Shown here piece by piece: positions 1 through 9,091 of a stretch of 64,000 bases of DNA. Under the pieces are notes generated by a model, which searched no databases, had not been told where the DNA came from, and was given only the letters and a program-made list of their open reading frames with translations. Within the stretch, counting starts at the first letter, position 1. Every line of letters begins with the position of its first letter. The DNA comes from Gracilimonas sp040882225 (GTDB taxonomy: Bacteria; Bacteroidota; Rhodothermia; Balneolales; Balneolaceae). The DNA is taken from contig JBBEBR010000006.1 in the NCBI GenBank assembly GCA_040882225.1, positions 310,001 through 374,000 of the forward strand, in the 5' to 3' direction. The translations under genes and the position numbers were made by a program.

Positions 1-237
1 TTAAGCCATACTGATGCGCCAGATCATGAGGTAGAAAGTATAGAAATAAATGCAATTTTAAGTACAGCCCTGATATCCATAACTCCTGATTTTGCAGAAG
101 CTTTTTTAATGAAATACCGAGATGGTTTTACTTATAAGGAAATGTCGGAACAGCTGAACGTAAATGTAAATGCTCTTAAGCAACGTGTGCACCGTGCACG
201 AGGTGAATTAAGAGATTTCATGAATAATAAAATGTAA
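1..237 (+). CDS. RNA polymerase ECF-type sigma factor, C-terminal part (partial)
   Basis: The window opens inside this gene; 78 codons remain, read in frame 1 to a TAA at 235-237. The residues match sigma-70 region 4: an acidic linker, then a helix-turn-helix of the form F.MKY.DG.TYKEMSEQL..N.NALKQRVHRAR, the part that contacts the -35 element. By family knowledge such short sigma factors redirect RNA polymerase to a small regulon under control of a co-encoded anti-sigma factor. The next gene starts 8 bp later and has the membrane layout of an anti-sigma factor, so the two probably form a pair. The N-terminal region 2 lies outside the window, so the subfamily cannot be assigned. Confidence 0.85.
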   Translation, partial: LSHTDAPDHEVESIEINAILSTALISITPDFAEAFLMKYRDGFTYKEMSEQLNVNVNALKQRVHRARGELRDFMNNKM

Positions 238-245
238 AGGCAATC

Positions 246-962
246 ATGAACAAAATAGAATTACTCCAAAAATTTTTGGATGAAGAATTATCTCCTGATA
301 AAGAGAAGGAAGCACTTCATATAATAGCTGATGATGATGAATTAAGGTCCGCTATGCACTTCGATATATTCCTTCGTAAATCTATTAGTGCCCCCGAATT
401 TTCAAGCACTTCTTTTGAAGTACCTGATGGTTTTACGAACAAAGTGATGATGCAAATAAAGCAGAAGGAAGAAACTTCACCCCAAGTTTATCATTCACCC
501 TTCATCAACAAGATTTCTGAATGGCTTGAAGCTTTTTTCACTCCCAAAAACTTTCAACTAAGGCCAGCTTTTGCTTTATGTTTAATTTTGATGGTAATCA
601 TGCTTCCTGCTGTGCCATTTTATTTCACCCAACCAAGTAATGTAGTTGATTCTACTAATGAACAGTCTTTTCAAGCTCAAACTATATCAGAAAGGGAAGA
701 TTATGTGATGGTGCGGTTTGTATATGTAGATGATAATGCTAAAAACATTTCTATTGCGGGAGATTTCAATAATTGGAATCCCGTCTCTTTAACCAGAAAG
801 CAGGTAAATGGCCAAGAAGTATGGACTGGATTTGTAACCATGCCACGAGGAGAAAATAAATATATGTTTATAGTGAATGATGATAAATGGGTAACTGACC
901 CGCTTGCCAATATGTATGAGGATGATGGATTTGGCAATAAAAATGCGCTTATATATCTATGA
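246..962 (+). CDS. Anti-sigma-like membrane protein with C-terminal glycogen-binding (AMPK/CBM48-type) domain
   Basis: 238 aa. Residues 1-50 form a short acidic helical region like the cytosolic N-terminus of anti-sigma factors, but no zinc-binding CxxC is present. A single hydrophobic segment lies at about 107-127 (ALCLILMVIMLPAVPFYF). The C-terminal 90 residues form an E-set/AMPK-type glycogen-binding fold with the hallmark GDFNNW and a late KYMFIVND..W..DP. Predicted topology puts the sugar-binding-like domain outside the cytoplasm. It follows the sigma gene by 8 bp and overlaps the next start by 4 bp (ATGA), which implies translational coupling. Inference: it restrains the sigma factor and senses an envelope or carbohydrate signal. 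Anti-sigma function is not proven by sequence; the CBM-like domain is clear. Confidence 0.75.
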   Translation: MNKIELLQKFLDEELSPDKEKEALHIIADDDELRSAMHFDIFLRKSISAPEFSSTSFEVPDGFTNKVMMQIKQKEETSPQVYHSPFINKISEWLEAFFTPKNFQLRPAFALCLILMVIMLPAVPFYFTQPSNVVDSTNEQSFQAQTISEREDYVMVRFVYVDDNAKNISIAGDFNNWNPVSLTRKQVNGQEVWTGFVTMPRGENKYMFIVNDDKWVTDPLANMYEDDGFGNKNALIYL

Positions 963-2224
963 GTTTAAAATCTTACGTCATGATAATCTCAACCGTCTTA
1001 GTCCCTATGATTTCTCAGTCTCAGGATGTCCAAATGACTCTAATGTCTGAGCTAAGAGCTGGTTACTCAACCAACACATATCTTAATCCTTTTTTTTCTG
1101 AATGGGATAGAACCTACAATTCAGGATATGGGCTTGCATCAACTTTTGGACAACTTTCGTGGGATAAAGGAAACCACAATATTGAAATAAGTGGTGGTTA
1201 TGTTTACGAGCCGTTTTTTAATAATCAAGCTGCCTGGAGGGGGTATCTTGCTTATGCAAAATATGTCGGACAAGTTAATCCGAATATACATGCTGGTGCT
1301 AACATTGGAACAAGCAGCTTTCAATCCAACTTCACAAGAAGCTTACACTGGATTCAACCTTTTGTCACTTGGTTTCCATCCGCTTTCACTTCATTGAACT
1401 TGAAAGTTGGATCGAACTTCAGGGAATATGTTGGTTATCAGGATAGTTTGGACTCTAAAAATCGTATTGATTCCTATGCTCTGGAAATTGAGTCATGGCC
1501 GGGATTCCGCTGGCAAATAAAGGGAGGCATTTATGGAAGTTTGGAAAATATACCTGCCATTCAAGATGGATTATCTGCTGCCGTTTCGGTGGGTCATTTG
1601 TTTCCTAATGGAAGTAAAATAACTTCTGAATTACAGTTCATTAGTTATAATTCAGAGACAACTGTTACCATAGATTCGGGAAATGAGCCGGGACGACCTC
1701 CCACCGGACCACCTACAAACACAACAGATACTCAAACTATAAACGATCAGATTTATAAGCTCAAGCTGGAAGGGGCATATCCTCTCAGAAAAAACATTTC
1801 TCTGTTTATAGCATCAGAAAAATCTTTATATCAATCTTCAGCCATAGAAAATGCTATTGGGGATGTGCAAATTTCGGGTGGTATTCGGCTTAGCCTCAAT
1901 CCTACACTACCCACCTCCGGTAAAAATAGTGTTTACCCCAAATGGGTGGAAAAGCCTGACAAACAATCTTTAAGAGTAAAATATCGAGGTAAGGGAAATC
2001 TATTTTTGATTGGAGATTTCAATAATTGGCAGAAACCAGGAATACCGTTGATTGAAGTGGGGAAAAATATTTATAAAACAGAAATGGAACTCGAAGCAGG
2101 CATCTATGAATATAGAATTTTGCTTATAAATGGTACCGAACAAGAATGGATAGAATTTTCGAATAATATTTACACAATTAAAGACAGCTTCGATGGTACT
2201 AACGCCGTTTTAATCGTGGAATGA
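959..2224 (+). CDS. Outer-membrane barrel-like protein with C-terminal glycogen-binding-type domain
   Basis: 421 aa. An N-terminal hydrophobic stretch (about 4-20, ending near SQSQD) looks like a signal peptide. Residues about 25-315 show alternating aromatic/polar strands (repeated GY, GG.Y, LKVGSNF patterns) typical of a small outer-membrane beta barrel, with a Pro/Thr-rich loop around 240-255. The last 85 residues again carry GDFNNW followed by Y.Y+ILLING, the same domain type as in the preceding gene. The start overlaps the preceding stop by 4 bp, so the two are co-translated. No catalytic residues are recognised. Inference: a surface or periplasmic partner of the anti-sigma-like protein. 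It could equally be a stand-alone outer-membrane protein of unknown role. Confidence 0.6.
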   Translation: MSLKSYVMIISTVLVPMISQSQDVQMTLMSELRAGYSTNTYLNPFFSEWDRTYNSGYGLASTFGQLSWDKGNHNIEISGGYVYEPFFNNQAAWRGYLAYAKYVGQVNPNIHAGANIGTSSFQSNFTRSLHWIQPFVTWFPSAFTSLNLKVGSNFREYVGYQDSLDSKNRIDSYALEIESWPGFRWQIKGGIYGSLENIPAIQDGLSAAVSVGHLFPNGSKITSELQFISYNSETTVTIDSGNEPGRPPTGPPTNTTDTQTINDQIYKLKLEGAYPLRKNISLFIASEKSLYQSSAIENAIGDVQISGGIRLSLNPTLPTSGKNSVYPKWVEKPDKQSLRVKYRGKGNLFLIGDFNNWQKPGIPLIEVGKNIYKTEMELEAGIYEYRILLINGTEQEWIEFSNNIYTIKDSFDGTNAVLIVE

Positions 2225-2238
2225 GTAATTAAAATCAC

Positions 2239-3141
2239 ATGAAAAAAATAATAAATTTAGTATCTGTTCTCGTAAAACTGGCTTTGCTGTCTATGCTCGG
2301 TCTATTTCCTGCATCCAGTTATGGCCAACAAACTTCCTTTTCGATTTTATCTGAAAAAGCCGAAGAACTTGGAATAGAAGAATCTCTTATTACCAAGTTG
2401 CAGGAACGGGCAAACATGAATCGTATTAGTGAACAGAAATTAGCTGATATTTTAGAGCCGGCAGTGGCGCTTGCTGAGTTAAACCTCCCCTTCGATAAAC
2501 TTCTCGAAAAAACTTTTGAAGGTTTAGCAAAGAATATACCGGATCAAGTATTAATTAATGTACTGCAGCGTCTTCAAAAAGCCACACAGCAATCGGTCGT
2601 TATCGTTGACCCATGGTTGCAGGAACGTAGTGTACAAGAGATGCTCGAACGCACCAAGACTGAAGGTTCTTCGCAGCAATTCAGAAATAATATGCTTAAT
2701 AGTGCAGGGCGGGCTCTGAGCCAGGGTATTCCCGAAGAAACCGTCGCTAATTTCATGAATGAATTGAAGAGTGACGAGATTCTTTCGCAAGTTAGCACCT
2801 CAGAAATGGTAACCTCATTGAATATTCTGGCTGATTTGCCCACGAGCGATGGCAATTCGGATATATCACAAAAATTAATAATAAGAGCTTTGAAAGGAGG
2901 TTTTGGTTCATCAGATTTACAAAAATTGCCTGCTGCAATGCAGATGGCCAAAAATAAAGGACAATTACCCTCAAGTGGTATAGCCAATGGTGTTTTTGAG
3001 CAAATACAGGCCGGCTCACCAGCTGCTGAAATTCTACAAGGCTTATTTGAGGGTAAAATTGGCGGAGGTCCTCCTGCTGGAGTTCCCGGAAGGCCAGAAA
3101 ATCTTCCTGGTAGAGGAAATTCTGGGAATGGACAACAGTAA
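2239..3141 (+). CDS. Secreted helical protein of unknown function
   Basis: 300 aa, 14 bp after the previous stop and so probably in the same operon. Residues 1-29 form a signal peptide (basic start, hydrophobic core, ending SSYGQ). The mature part is mostly amphipathic helices rich in Leu, Glu and Gln with no cysteine pattern. The last 30 residues are Gly/Pro-rich low complexity (GGGPPAGVPGRP). I do not recognise the family. Its place at the end of the sigma/anti-sigma/CBM cluster suggests an exported component of the same response, but nothing in the sequence gives an activity. Confidence 0.6.
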   Translation: MKKIINLVSVLVKLALLSMLGLFPASSYGQQTSFSILSEKAEELGIEESLITKLQERANMNRISEQKLADILEPAVALAELNLPFDKLLEKTFEGLAKNIPDQVLINVLQRLQKATQQSVVIVDPWLQERSVQEMLERTKTEGSSQQFRNNMLNSAGRALSQGIPEETVANFMNELKSDEILSQVSTSEMVTSLNILADLPTSDGNSDISQKLIIRALKGGFGSSDLQKLPAAMQMAKNKGQLPSSGIANGVFEQIQAGSPAAEILQGLFEGKIGGGPPAGVPGRPENLPGRGNSGNGQQ

Positions 3142-3302
3142 ATTTCTCACAAGTATACTATATCACACTCCACAATTGTAGTAGAACATAGAAATCCTTC
3201 TCCCTACTATCATTATTTCACCCCTCAGAAAAATATTTTTTTTAGTAACCAAAATCATAGTTGGTCGTCGCATGGGCAGAACCCAAATTAAAATAATTCA
3301 AA

Positions 3303-4097
3303 ATGAACAGATTAAATCTCTACAAATTATTTACAGCCTTACTTATTACCTCTTTTGTGGCGATGGGGTGCAGTACTGAAGCAGACAGCAATGTCGGTAA
3401 ACTCCAAGTATTGCTGCATGATGCCCCCGCAAGTTATGATGAAGTGAACGTATTCATTGAAAGTGTAGAAGTTAACAACGGTACTGATGAAGAAGGTTGG
3501 ATAACCGTTGGAGAACCTCAACAAGTGTTCGACTTACTTGAACTAACTAATGGTGTATTAGCTCCGATGGGCGAAGTAGAACTTGAAACAGGAACCTACG
3601 AGCAAATACGACTTGTGCTAAGTTCTGATGGCCATTCAGTAGTTATAGACGGTGAATCTCACGACATGTTTGTTCCAAGCGGAAGTCAAACCGGCATAAA
3701 ACTTAATGTAAATGCTGAGATAGAAGCAGATATAGTATATGTACTTCTTCTGGATTTCGATGCCAACCGGTCTGTAGTTGCTACAGGAAATCAAGGTTAC
3801 CTCTTAAAACCTGTTATCAAAGCCACAAATCAGGCGATTTCTGGAAATATTGCAGGAACCATTTCACCTGTCCAAGCTAAACCCATTGTTTATGCATTAG
3901 CCAATGGTGATACACTCTCCTCAACCTATGCTGATACTACCGATGGTACATTTCGTTTGATTGGGATTGAAGAAGGTAGCTACACTGTGTCTATTGATCC
4001 CACTAATTCTGATTATCAGGCTACAGATACTACTGGTGTTGAAGTGGCGGTGGGCGAGACTAATGATTTAGGAATCCTCGAATTAGAGGAAAATTAA
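3303..4097 (+). CDS. DUF4382-domain lipoprotein
   Basis: 264 aa. The N-terminus has a lipoprotein signal with lipobox FVAMGC near residue 23, so the mature protein should be lipid-anchored. Residues about 32-170 match DUF4382 (GKLQVLLHDAPA.YDEVNVFIESVEV and the later GI.LNV...I), and residues about 175-264 look like a carboxypeptidase-regulatory-type beta sandwich (G...F.L.GI..GSYTVSI.PT...Y...). A 160-bp gap separates it from the upstream gene and a strong terminator follows, so it is probably a single-gene unit. Function is unknown; DUF4382 proteins are typically secreted beta-sandwich proteins. Confidence 0.8.
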   Translation: MNRLNLYKLFTALLITSFVAMGCSTEADSNVGKLQVLLHDAPASYDEVNVFIESVEVNNGTDEEGWITVGEPQQVFDLLELTNGVLAPMGEVELETGTYEQIRLVLSSDGHSVVIDGESHDMFVPSGSQTGIKLNVNAEIEADIVYVLLLDFDANRSVVATGNQGYLLKPVIKATNQAISGNIAGTISPVQAKPIVYALANGDTLSSTYADTTDGTFRLIGIEEGSYTVSIDPTNSDYQATDTTGVEVAVGETNDLGILELEEN

Positions 4098-4120
4098 TTC
4101 ATCTTATTTAAACATGTTCA

Positions 4121-4154
4121 AAAGGTCTGTAGTGAAATACAGGCCTTTTTTTTT
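4121..4154 (+). terminator. Intrinsic terminator after DUF4382 gene
   Basis: An 11-bp stem (AAAGGTCTGTA / TACAGGCCTTT, one G-T pair) with a 6-base loop, followed by a run of T to 4154. It lies between convergent genes and may serve the minus-strand ABC transporter gene weakly as well. Confidence 0.85.
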
Positions 4155-4161
4155 ACTCCTA

Positions 4162-5937
4162 TCACTCCGTTACTAACTGATCTTTATACTGTAGCTCATA
4201 CAGTTTTTTGTAGATGCCATTTTCCTGAAGAATAAGTTCCTGATGAGTCCCCGATTCCCTAATAACTCCCTTGTGCATTACCAAAATTTTATCGGCAAAC
4301 TGGATGGTAGAAAGCCGGTGTGCCACAACAACCGATGTCCGTCCTTCCATCATTAATTTGCTTGCTTCGTTTACTAATGCTTCCGTTTCAGAATCAACGC
4401 TGGAAGTTGCTTCATCGAGAATCAAAATCTCTGGATTGTAAACCAATGCTCTTACAAAACAAATGAGTTGGCGCTGCCCCATTGAAAGCGAAGCTCCTCT
4501 TTCTCTCAATACAAAATCGTAGGATTCTGGCAATTTTTCTATAAAACGATGTGCTTCTACTTTTCGGGATGCTGAAATCACCTGATCTCTGGTAATATCA
4601 GGATGGCCGAGGGTAATATTATCAAGAATAGACCCAGAAAAAAGCGCGTTATCTTGTAAAACTAAACCAAAGTGAGAGCGAAGATCGTGCAGGGTTAAAT
4701 CCCGGATATCTACACCGTCAAGTTTTATACTGCCTTTTTGAATGTCATAAAATCGAAGCAGCAAATTAATAATAGTGGTTTTACCGGCTCCTGTTGCACC
4801 CACTATGGCAATATCTTCGCCGGGCTCGGCTACAAATGAAACGTCTTTCAAAACATAATCTTCCGTTTCATTATACCTGAACCACACATTTTTAAACTCA
4901 ATTTTGCCTTTTGGGTTGGCTATTTTCTTGGGATTTTTTGTCTCCACAACAGTGGTTTTGGTATCCAATACATTAAAGATTCTCTCTGATGATGCTAAAG
5001 CAGATTGAAGTGTATTGAACTTTTCAGATAAACCGCGAATTGGCTGAAAAAACTGCCGCGCATATTGAATAAATGCCAAGAGCACACCAAATGTTACACC
5101 ATCCATAAGTGCTCGCGCGCCGCCGTACCAAACTATGAGAGCCATTGCAAGACTCGCAACTACTTCAACAATTGGCCAAAAAATTGCGAAGTAAAAAATA
5201 GTTTCTATATAGGCTTTTCGATGGCCTGCATTAATCTTTTCGAATTTCTGAGACTGTCTCTTTTCCCTGTTAAAAAGCTGAACTACATCCATCCCATTTA
5301 TATGCTCCTGAACAAAGGAATTCAACTGGGCAATTTTATCCCTCACTTCCAGGAATGAAGTGCGCACTTTGGCTTTAAACCAAAATGTAGCGTAAAAAAG
5401 AATGGGCAGAACGGCTATGGTTACTAAACTTAATTCCCAGTTCATAGAGAACATGAAGTAGAGTATGAAGATGATGCGAAACATATCACCTACAATATTC
5501 ACCACTCCGTCAGAAAGCAGTTCGCTTAAAGCTTCAATATCACTTGTGGTTCGGGTAATTAACCTACCTATCGGGGTTTTATCGAAGAACTGAACGTTGA
5601 GAAGCTGAATTTTTTTAAAAACGGTATTGCGCAGGAAATACAGAGAGTTTTGCCCGAACCAACGCGTTAGATAAGTATTGAAAACGAGTAGAATAAATTC
5701 ACCAACTAAAGCGGCGCCAAGTAGGGTAATGATCCACCACAGGCCTTCAAAATCCTGATTGGCGATATAATCATCAACTGCAATTTGGGTAAGTTTTGGG
5801 CGGATAGTCCCCAGATAAGAGGCCGCGAGTGTTAGCCCGATTGCTAATAATACATACCACCGATATGGTTTCAGGAAAAAATAAAGCCGCCGAATTAATG
5901 TTCTATCGACGGCTTCAGAGTCTTGTTTTTTACTCAC
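4162..5937 (-). CDS. ABC exporter half-transporter, BmrD/YheH-like
   Basis: 591 aa, an exporter with fused membrane and ATPase domains. Six membrane segments occupy about 25-320 and the nucleotide-binding domain about 345-580. Visible motifs: Walker A GATGAGKT near 380, Q-loop QDNALF, signature LSMGQRQL (Met in place of the usual Gly), Walker B ILILDEATS with intact catalytic Glu, and switch AHRLST. The companion gene at 7271 has an Asp in place of that Glu, so the two fit the heterodimeric BmrC/BmrD (YheI/YheH) arrangement with one degenerate ATP site. Substrate cannot be read from sequence; drugs or lipids are usual for this group. It follows rnz by 12 bp in the same transcript. Confidence 0.9.
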   Translation of the reverse strand: MSKKQDSEAVDRTLIRRLYFFLKPYRWYVLLAIGLTLAASYLGTIRPKLTQIAVDDYIANQDFEGLWWIITLLGAALVGEFILLVFNTYLTRWFGQNSLYFLRNTVFKKIQLLNVQFFDKTPIGRLITRTTSDIEALSELLSDGVVNIVGDMFRIIFILYFMFSMNWELSLVTIAVLPILFYATFWFKAKVRTSFLEVRDKIAQLNSFVQEHINGMDVVQLFNREKRQSQKFEKINAGHRKAYIETIFYFAIFWPIVEVVASLAMALIVWYGGARALMDGVTFGVLLAFIQYARQFFQPIRGLSEKFNTLQSALASSERIFNVLDTKTTVVETKNPKKIANPKGKIEFKNVWFRYNETEDYVLKDVSFVAEPGEDIAIVGATGAGKTTIINLLLRFYDIQKGSIKLDGVDIRDLTLHDLRSHFGLVLQDNALFSGSILDNITLGHPDITRDQVISASRKVEAHRFIEKLPESYDFVLRERGASLSMGQRQLICFVRALVYNPEILILDEATSSVDSETEALVNEASKLMMEGRTSVVVAHRLSTIQFADKILVMHKGVIRESGTHQELILQENGIYKKLYELQYKDQLVTE

Positions 5938-5949
5938 TAAATGATTGAT

Positions 5950-7209
5950 TTAAAATCTATCGAAATCATCATACGATGATCTTGGTGTAATTGTTTTACG
6001 GGTTTTAGAGTCTGAATCCTCTTTCTTATCCTTGATATTAGCACTATAGGTACTACTGCCGTAAGTCTTCTTTTTATAGTTGCTATTATCACGGCTTTTA
6101 TACCGATCACTCCCGCCCGAGCTGCTTCCTTTACTATAACTACGGCTACGTCCGGAACTATTGGATTTTCTGCTACGGAACTTCTTATTGCTATCACGGC
6201 TATTGCTTTTACCTTTATAATTGTCGCTACCGGAACTCTTCTTTGTAAGATCCCGAATCTCAACTTTAGGGGTAATGATACCACGTTCATGAGTGGGATC
6301 GGTAAAAATTGGGCGCAACTCATTGGCGAGCCAAGCGGGATAAAATCCTTCGCGTGCTTCTTTTAATAAGTCGTGCGCATTGGTATAACGCGCTGAAAAA
6401 TGACCAATAACCAAAAGTTTTGTTTTGGATTCGGTAGCTACACGAGCCGCATCTGCCGTTGAGGAATGTCCTGTTTCGTCGGCTTTGTCTGAAAGGTCTT
6501 TTCCGAAAGTAGCCTCGTGATATAGAATATTGGTATTCATTGCTAATTTCACCGCATTGGGTGAATACTCGGTATCCGTCACATATGCAAAGCTATCACC
6601 TGGCCTTGGATGCCCCACAATGTCATGAGATTTCACTACAGTTCCATCATCAAGCTTCACGTCTTCCCCGGCTTTTAGAGTCTTGAAATCAGAATCATTG
6701 TTGATGCCCAATTTTACTGCTTTCTCGGCATCTACTTTGCCGGGCTTATCCTTTTCCTGGAATCGAAATCCTACACAAAATTTATTGTGCTTCAGAGGAC
6801 GAGCTTCTACATAGTAATCTTCAGCATCCATTACTCGCTGCTCATCAAATTCTCCATCAAGTTCTACATACTCAATTTCAAAATTCAAGCCCAAATCAGC
6901 AAACTTTGCATTCCATTGAATATATTCTTTGATCCCTTTGGGGCCAACCAGCGTTAGTTTTTTGTCTCTTCGCTGTAGCTGTAATGTAGCGAGTAAACCG
7001 ATTAACCCTGAAAAGTGATCTATATCAAAATGCGATATAAAGATGCCTTCAATTTTAGACCGTTTTATGCCGGCCTGAAGCATTCGCATTTGTGCATTTT
7101 CACCGCAATCAAAAAGGAATACGCTTCCCTCGCGCCAAAGTGCTACCGACGGCAAATGCCGCATAGCAGTTGGGGTTGCTGATGCTACACCTAAAGGTAC
7201 TACAATCAT
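5950..7209 (-). CDS. rnz: Ribonuclease Z-type metallo-beta-lactamase-fold nuclease with basic C-terminal tail
   Basis: 419 aa against roughly 300-330 for typical bacterial RNase Z. Family motifs: DCGENAQ near 34-40, TDTEYS, YHEATF, GHSSTA and HFSARY, all expected in tRNA 3'-end processing RNase Z. The signature metal motif usually reads HxHxDH but here is HFDIDH (H60, D62, D64, H65), so the second His is Asp. Residues about 323-419 are an added Ser/Gly/Lys/Arg/Asp-rich low-complexity tail, probably disordered and RNA-binding. It is nested between the two ABC transporter genes, 61 bp after one and 12 bp before the other. Fold and family are firm; activity is likely but the changed ligand leaves some doubt. 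Confidence 0.85.
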   Translation of the reverse strand: MIVVPLGVASATPTAMRHLPSVALWREGSVFLFDCGENAQMRMLQAGIKRSKIEGIFISHFDIDHFSGLIGLLATLQLQRRDKKLTLVGPKGIKEYIQWNAKFADLGLNFEIEYVELDGEFDEQRVMDAEDYYVEARPLKHNKFCVGFRFQEKDKPGKVDAEKAVKLGINNDSDFKTLKAGEDVKLDDGTVVKSHDIVGHPRPGDSFAYVTDTEYSPNAVKLAMNTNILYHEATFGKDLSDKADETGHSSTADAARVATESKTKLLVIGHFSARYTNAHDLLKEAREGFYPAWLANELRPIFTDPTHERGIITPKVEIRDLTKKSSGSDNYKGKSNSRDSNKKFRSRKSNSSGRSRSYSKGSSSGGSDRYKSRDNSNYKKKTYGSSTYSANIKDKKEDSDSKTRKTITPRSSYDDFDRF

Positions 7210-7270
7210 TGTATATCTCCCGTTATCTGTGATTGAGGGGCGTTGCTTTCATACAATTGGCCCCGAAATT

Positions 7271-9064
7271 TTATATTTCTTTTAGTTCTTCTTCCAACAC
7301 TTGTTTGTTATACATAGTTGTATAGTGTCCACTTTTAGCCAACAATTCTTCGTGGGTTCCATACTCCACAATCTTTCCGTCTTCTAAGTAATAAATTGTA
7401 TCTGCATCCTTGATAGTGGAGATTCTGTGACTAATCATTATGGTTGTCCTTCCGCTTAACTCACTTCTGAGGTGCTTTAAAATAGCCTCTTCCGTTTTTG
7501 TATCAACTGCACTTAGAGAGTCGTCAAAAATTAATATACGTGGGTCTTTTATCAATGCTCTTGCGATGGCTGTTCTTTGCTTTTGCCCACCCGAAAGTGT
7601 GATCCCCCGTTCTCCAAGCATAGTCTTGAATTTTTTCTCAAAATCCAAAATATTCTCTTTTACCTGGGCTTTTTCTGCAGCAACTTCAATTTGTTGTTCG
7701 GTTGCTTCCTCAATTCCAAACGCGATGTTCTCGCCAATGGTGTCTGAAAACAGGAATGTTTCTTGGGGCACATAACCGATGGCTTCTCTTAGAGTACTTA
7801 ACGACCAATCTTTCAAGTTCTTGCCATCCAATAAAATTTCGCCTTCGCTGGGATCAAAAAGTCGGGGTATTAATTGCACAAGGCTTGATTTACCGGCACC
7901 GGTTCTCCCCACAATCGCTATATTTTCACCCGCTTTAATTTCCATATTCAAACCTTTTATCACAAACTCATCATATCCAGGATATTTAAAGGAAACATTC
8001 TTAAAGGTTATATCACCCTTCACTTCTTGTGAAACTGCCTCTTCTCCATCAATAATTTCAATAGGTTCATCTAACAGTTCCTGTATTCGATTCCATGAAG
8101 CTAAAGATCTTTGGAAGCGGTTGGTGGTGTAACCCAATGCTGCTACCGGCCAGGTTAAATAAGCCACATAAATCAAGAATTCCGCGATATTTCCTACGGT
8201 GAGGATTCCTTCAATTACCATACCGCCACCTTTCCAAACAACAATAATAAGCGAGATTCCGATCAAAAAATTCAATGCTGGATGAAAAAGAGATTCGATC
8301 ATGTCTAAACGAAGCTTCTTCTTACGATAAGCCTCACTTTCAACCTCAAATCGTTGTTGTTCGTAATCAATGCGATTGTATGCTTTTATCACCCTTATAC
8401 TTGAAAAAGTTTCTTTGGCACGCCCCGCAAGTATGGAATACTGTTCCTGAATTATTGTGGAATGTCTATGAATAAAACCTGTAATCCAGTAAGCAAAAAA
8501 GGAAATGAGCGGAAGTGGGATCAAAGCCCAAAAAGTTAACTCGGGATTCACGTAAAGCATCATTGCAAGGACAAAACCGGCCCGTGTTATAGTGTTAATA
8601 CTATACATGATAACCGGTCCATAATATTCGCGAACCTTATTTACATCTTCCGTTGCTCGTACATAGGTTTCGCCGGAGGAATTCTCAGAGAAGTAACGCT
8701 GAGGGAGCTGCATCAACTTTTTGACGATATCATTCCTAATATCAAACTCAACTTTTCTTGAAGCAACTATCAATGTTTGGCGGGTAGCGAATAATAAGAT
8801 CCCATATAGCAAAACTGTTCCAATCAGGATAAGTGAATTTGTTGCCAGAATTTTTGCAGCTTCTGTAGTAAAAAGAGTTTCTAAAATGTTTGATGGAACT
8901 TCATAACCTGTTTCTTCCAAATTCTCTACTTCGTCCATTGTGCGACGAATTAAAACGGGTATCCAAACAAGGAAGAAATTTGAAGCCGTTAAAAATAACG
9001 CGCCCCATATCATCGTACTCTTGTACTTTTTGAGGTATTTATTTAGTTGTTTTAAAGCACCCAA
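7271..9064 (-). CDS. ABC exporter half-transporter, BmrC/YheI-like, degenerate ATP site
   Basis: 597 aa. A six-helix membrane domain (about 15-320) is followed by an ATPase domain (about 345-590). Motifs: Walker A GRTGAGKSS, Q-loop QETFLFSD, canonical signature LSGGQKQRTA, Walker B ILIFDDSLSAVD, switch SHRIST. The residue after the Walker B Asp is Asp instead of Glu, the hallmark of the non-catalytic site in heterodimeric exporters. The partner at 4162 has the intact Glu but an altered signature, so the two complement each other as in BmrCD. First gene of a likely three-gene transcript with rnz and the partner. Substrate unknown. Confidence 0.9.
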   Translation of the reverse strand: MGALKQLNKYLKKYKSTMIWGALFLTASNFFLVWIPVLIRRTMDEVENLEETGYEVPSNILETLFTTEAAKILATNSLILIGTVLLYGILLFATRQTLIVASRKVEFDIRNDIVKKLMQLPQRYFSENSSGETYVRATEDVNKVREYYGPVIMYSINTITRAGFVLAMMLYVNPELTFWALIPLPLISFFAYWITGFIHRHSTIIQEQYSILAGRAKETFSSIRVIKAYNRIDYEQQRFEVESEAYRKKKLRLDMIESLFHPALNFLIGISLIIVVWKGGGMVIEGILTVGNIAEFLIYVAYLTWPVAALGYTTNRFQRSLASWNRIQELLDEPIEIIDGEEAVSQEVKGDITFKNVSFKYPGYDEFVIKGLNMEIKAGENIAIVGRTGAGKSSLVQLIPRLFDPSEGEILLDGKNLKDWSLSTLREAIGYVPQETFLFSDTIGENIAFGIEEATEQQIEVAAEKAQVKENILDFEKKFKTMLGERGITLSGGQKQRTAIARALIKDPRILIFDDSLSAVDTKTEEAILKHLRSELSGRTTIMISHRISTIKDADTIYYLEDGKIVEYGTHEELLAKSGHYTTMYNKQVLEEELKEI

Positions 9065-9091
9065 TTTATTCGCTTAATTCTTTATCAGCTA

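Noticed and set aside
5937..6323. A 128-codon minus-strand frame rich in Val, Ile and Ala overlapping the RNase Z tail
   Set aside because: It is the alternate frame of the low-complexity Ser/Lys/Arg tail and shares no family features.
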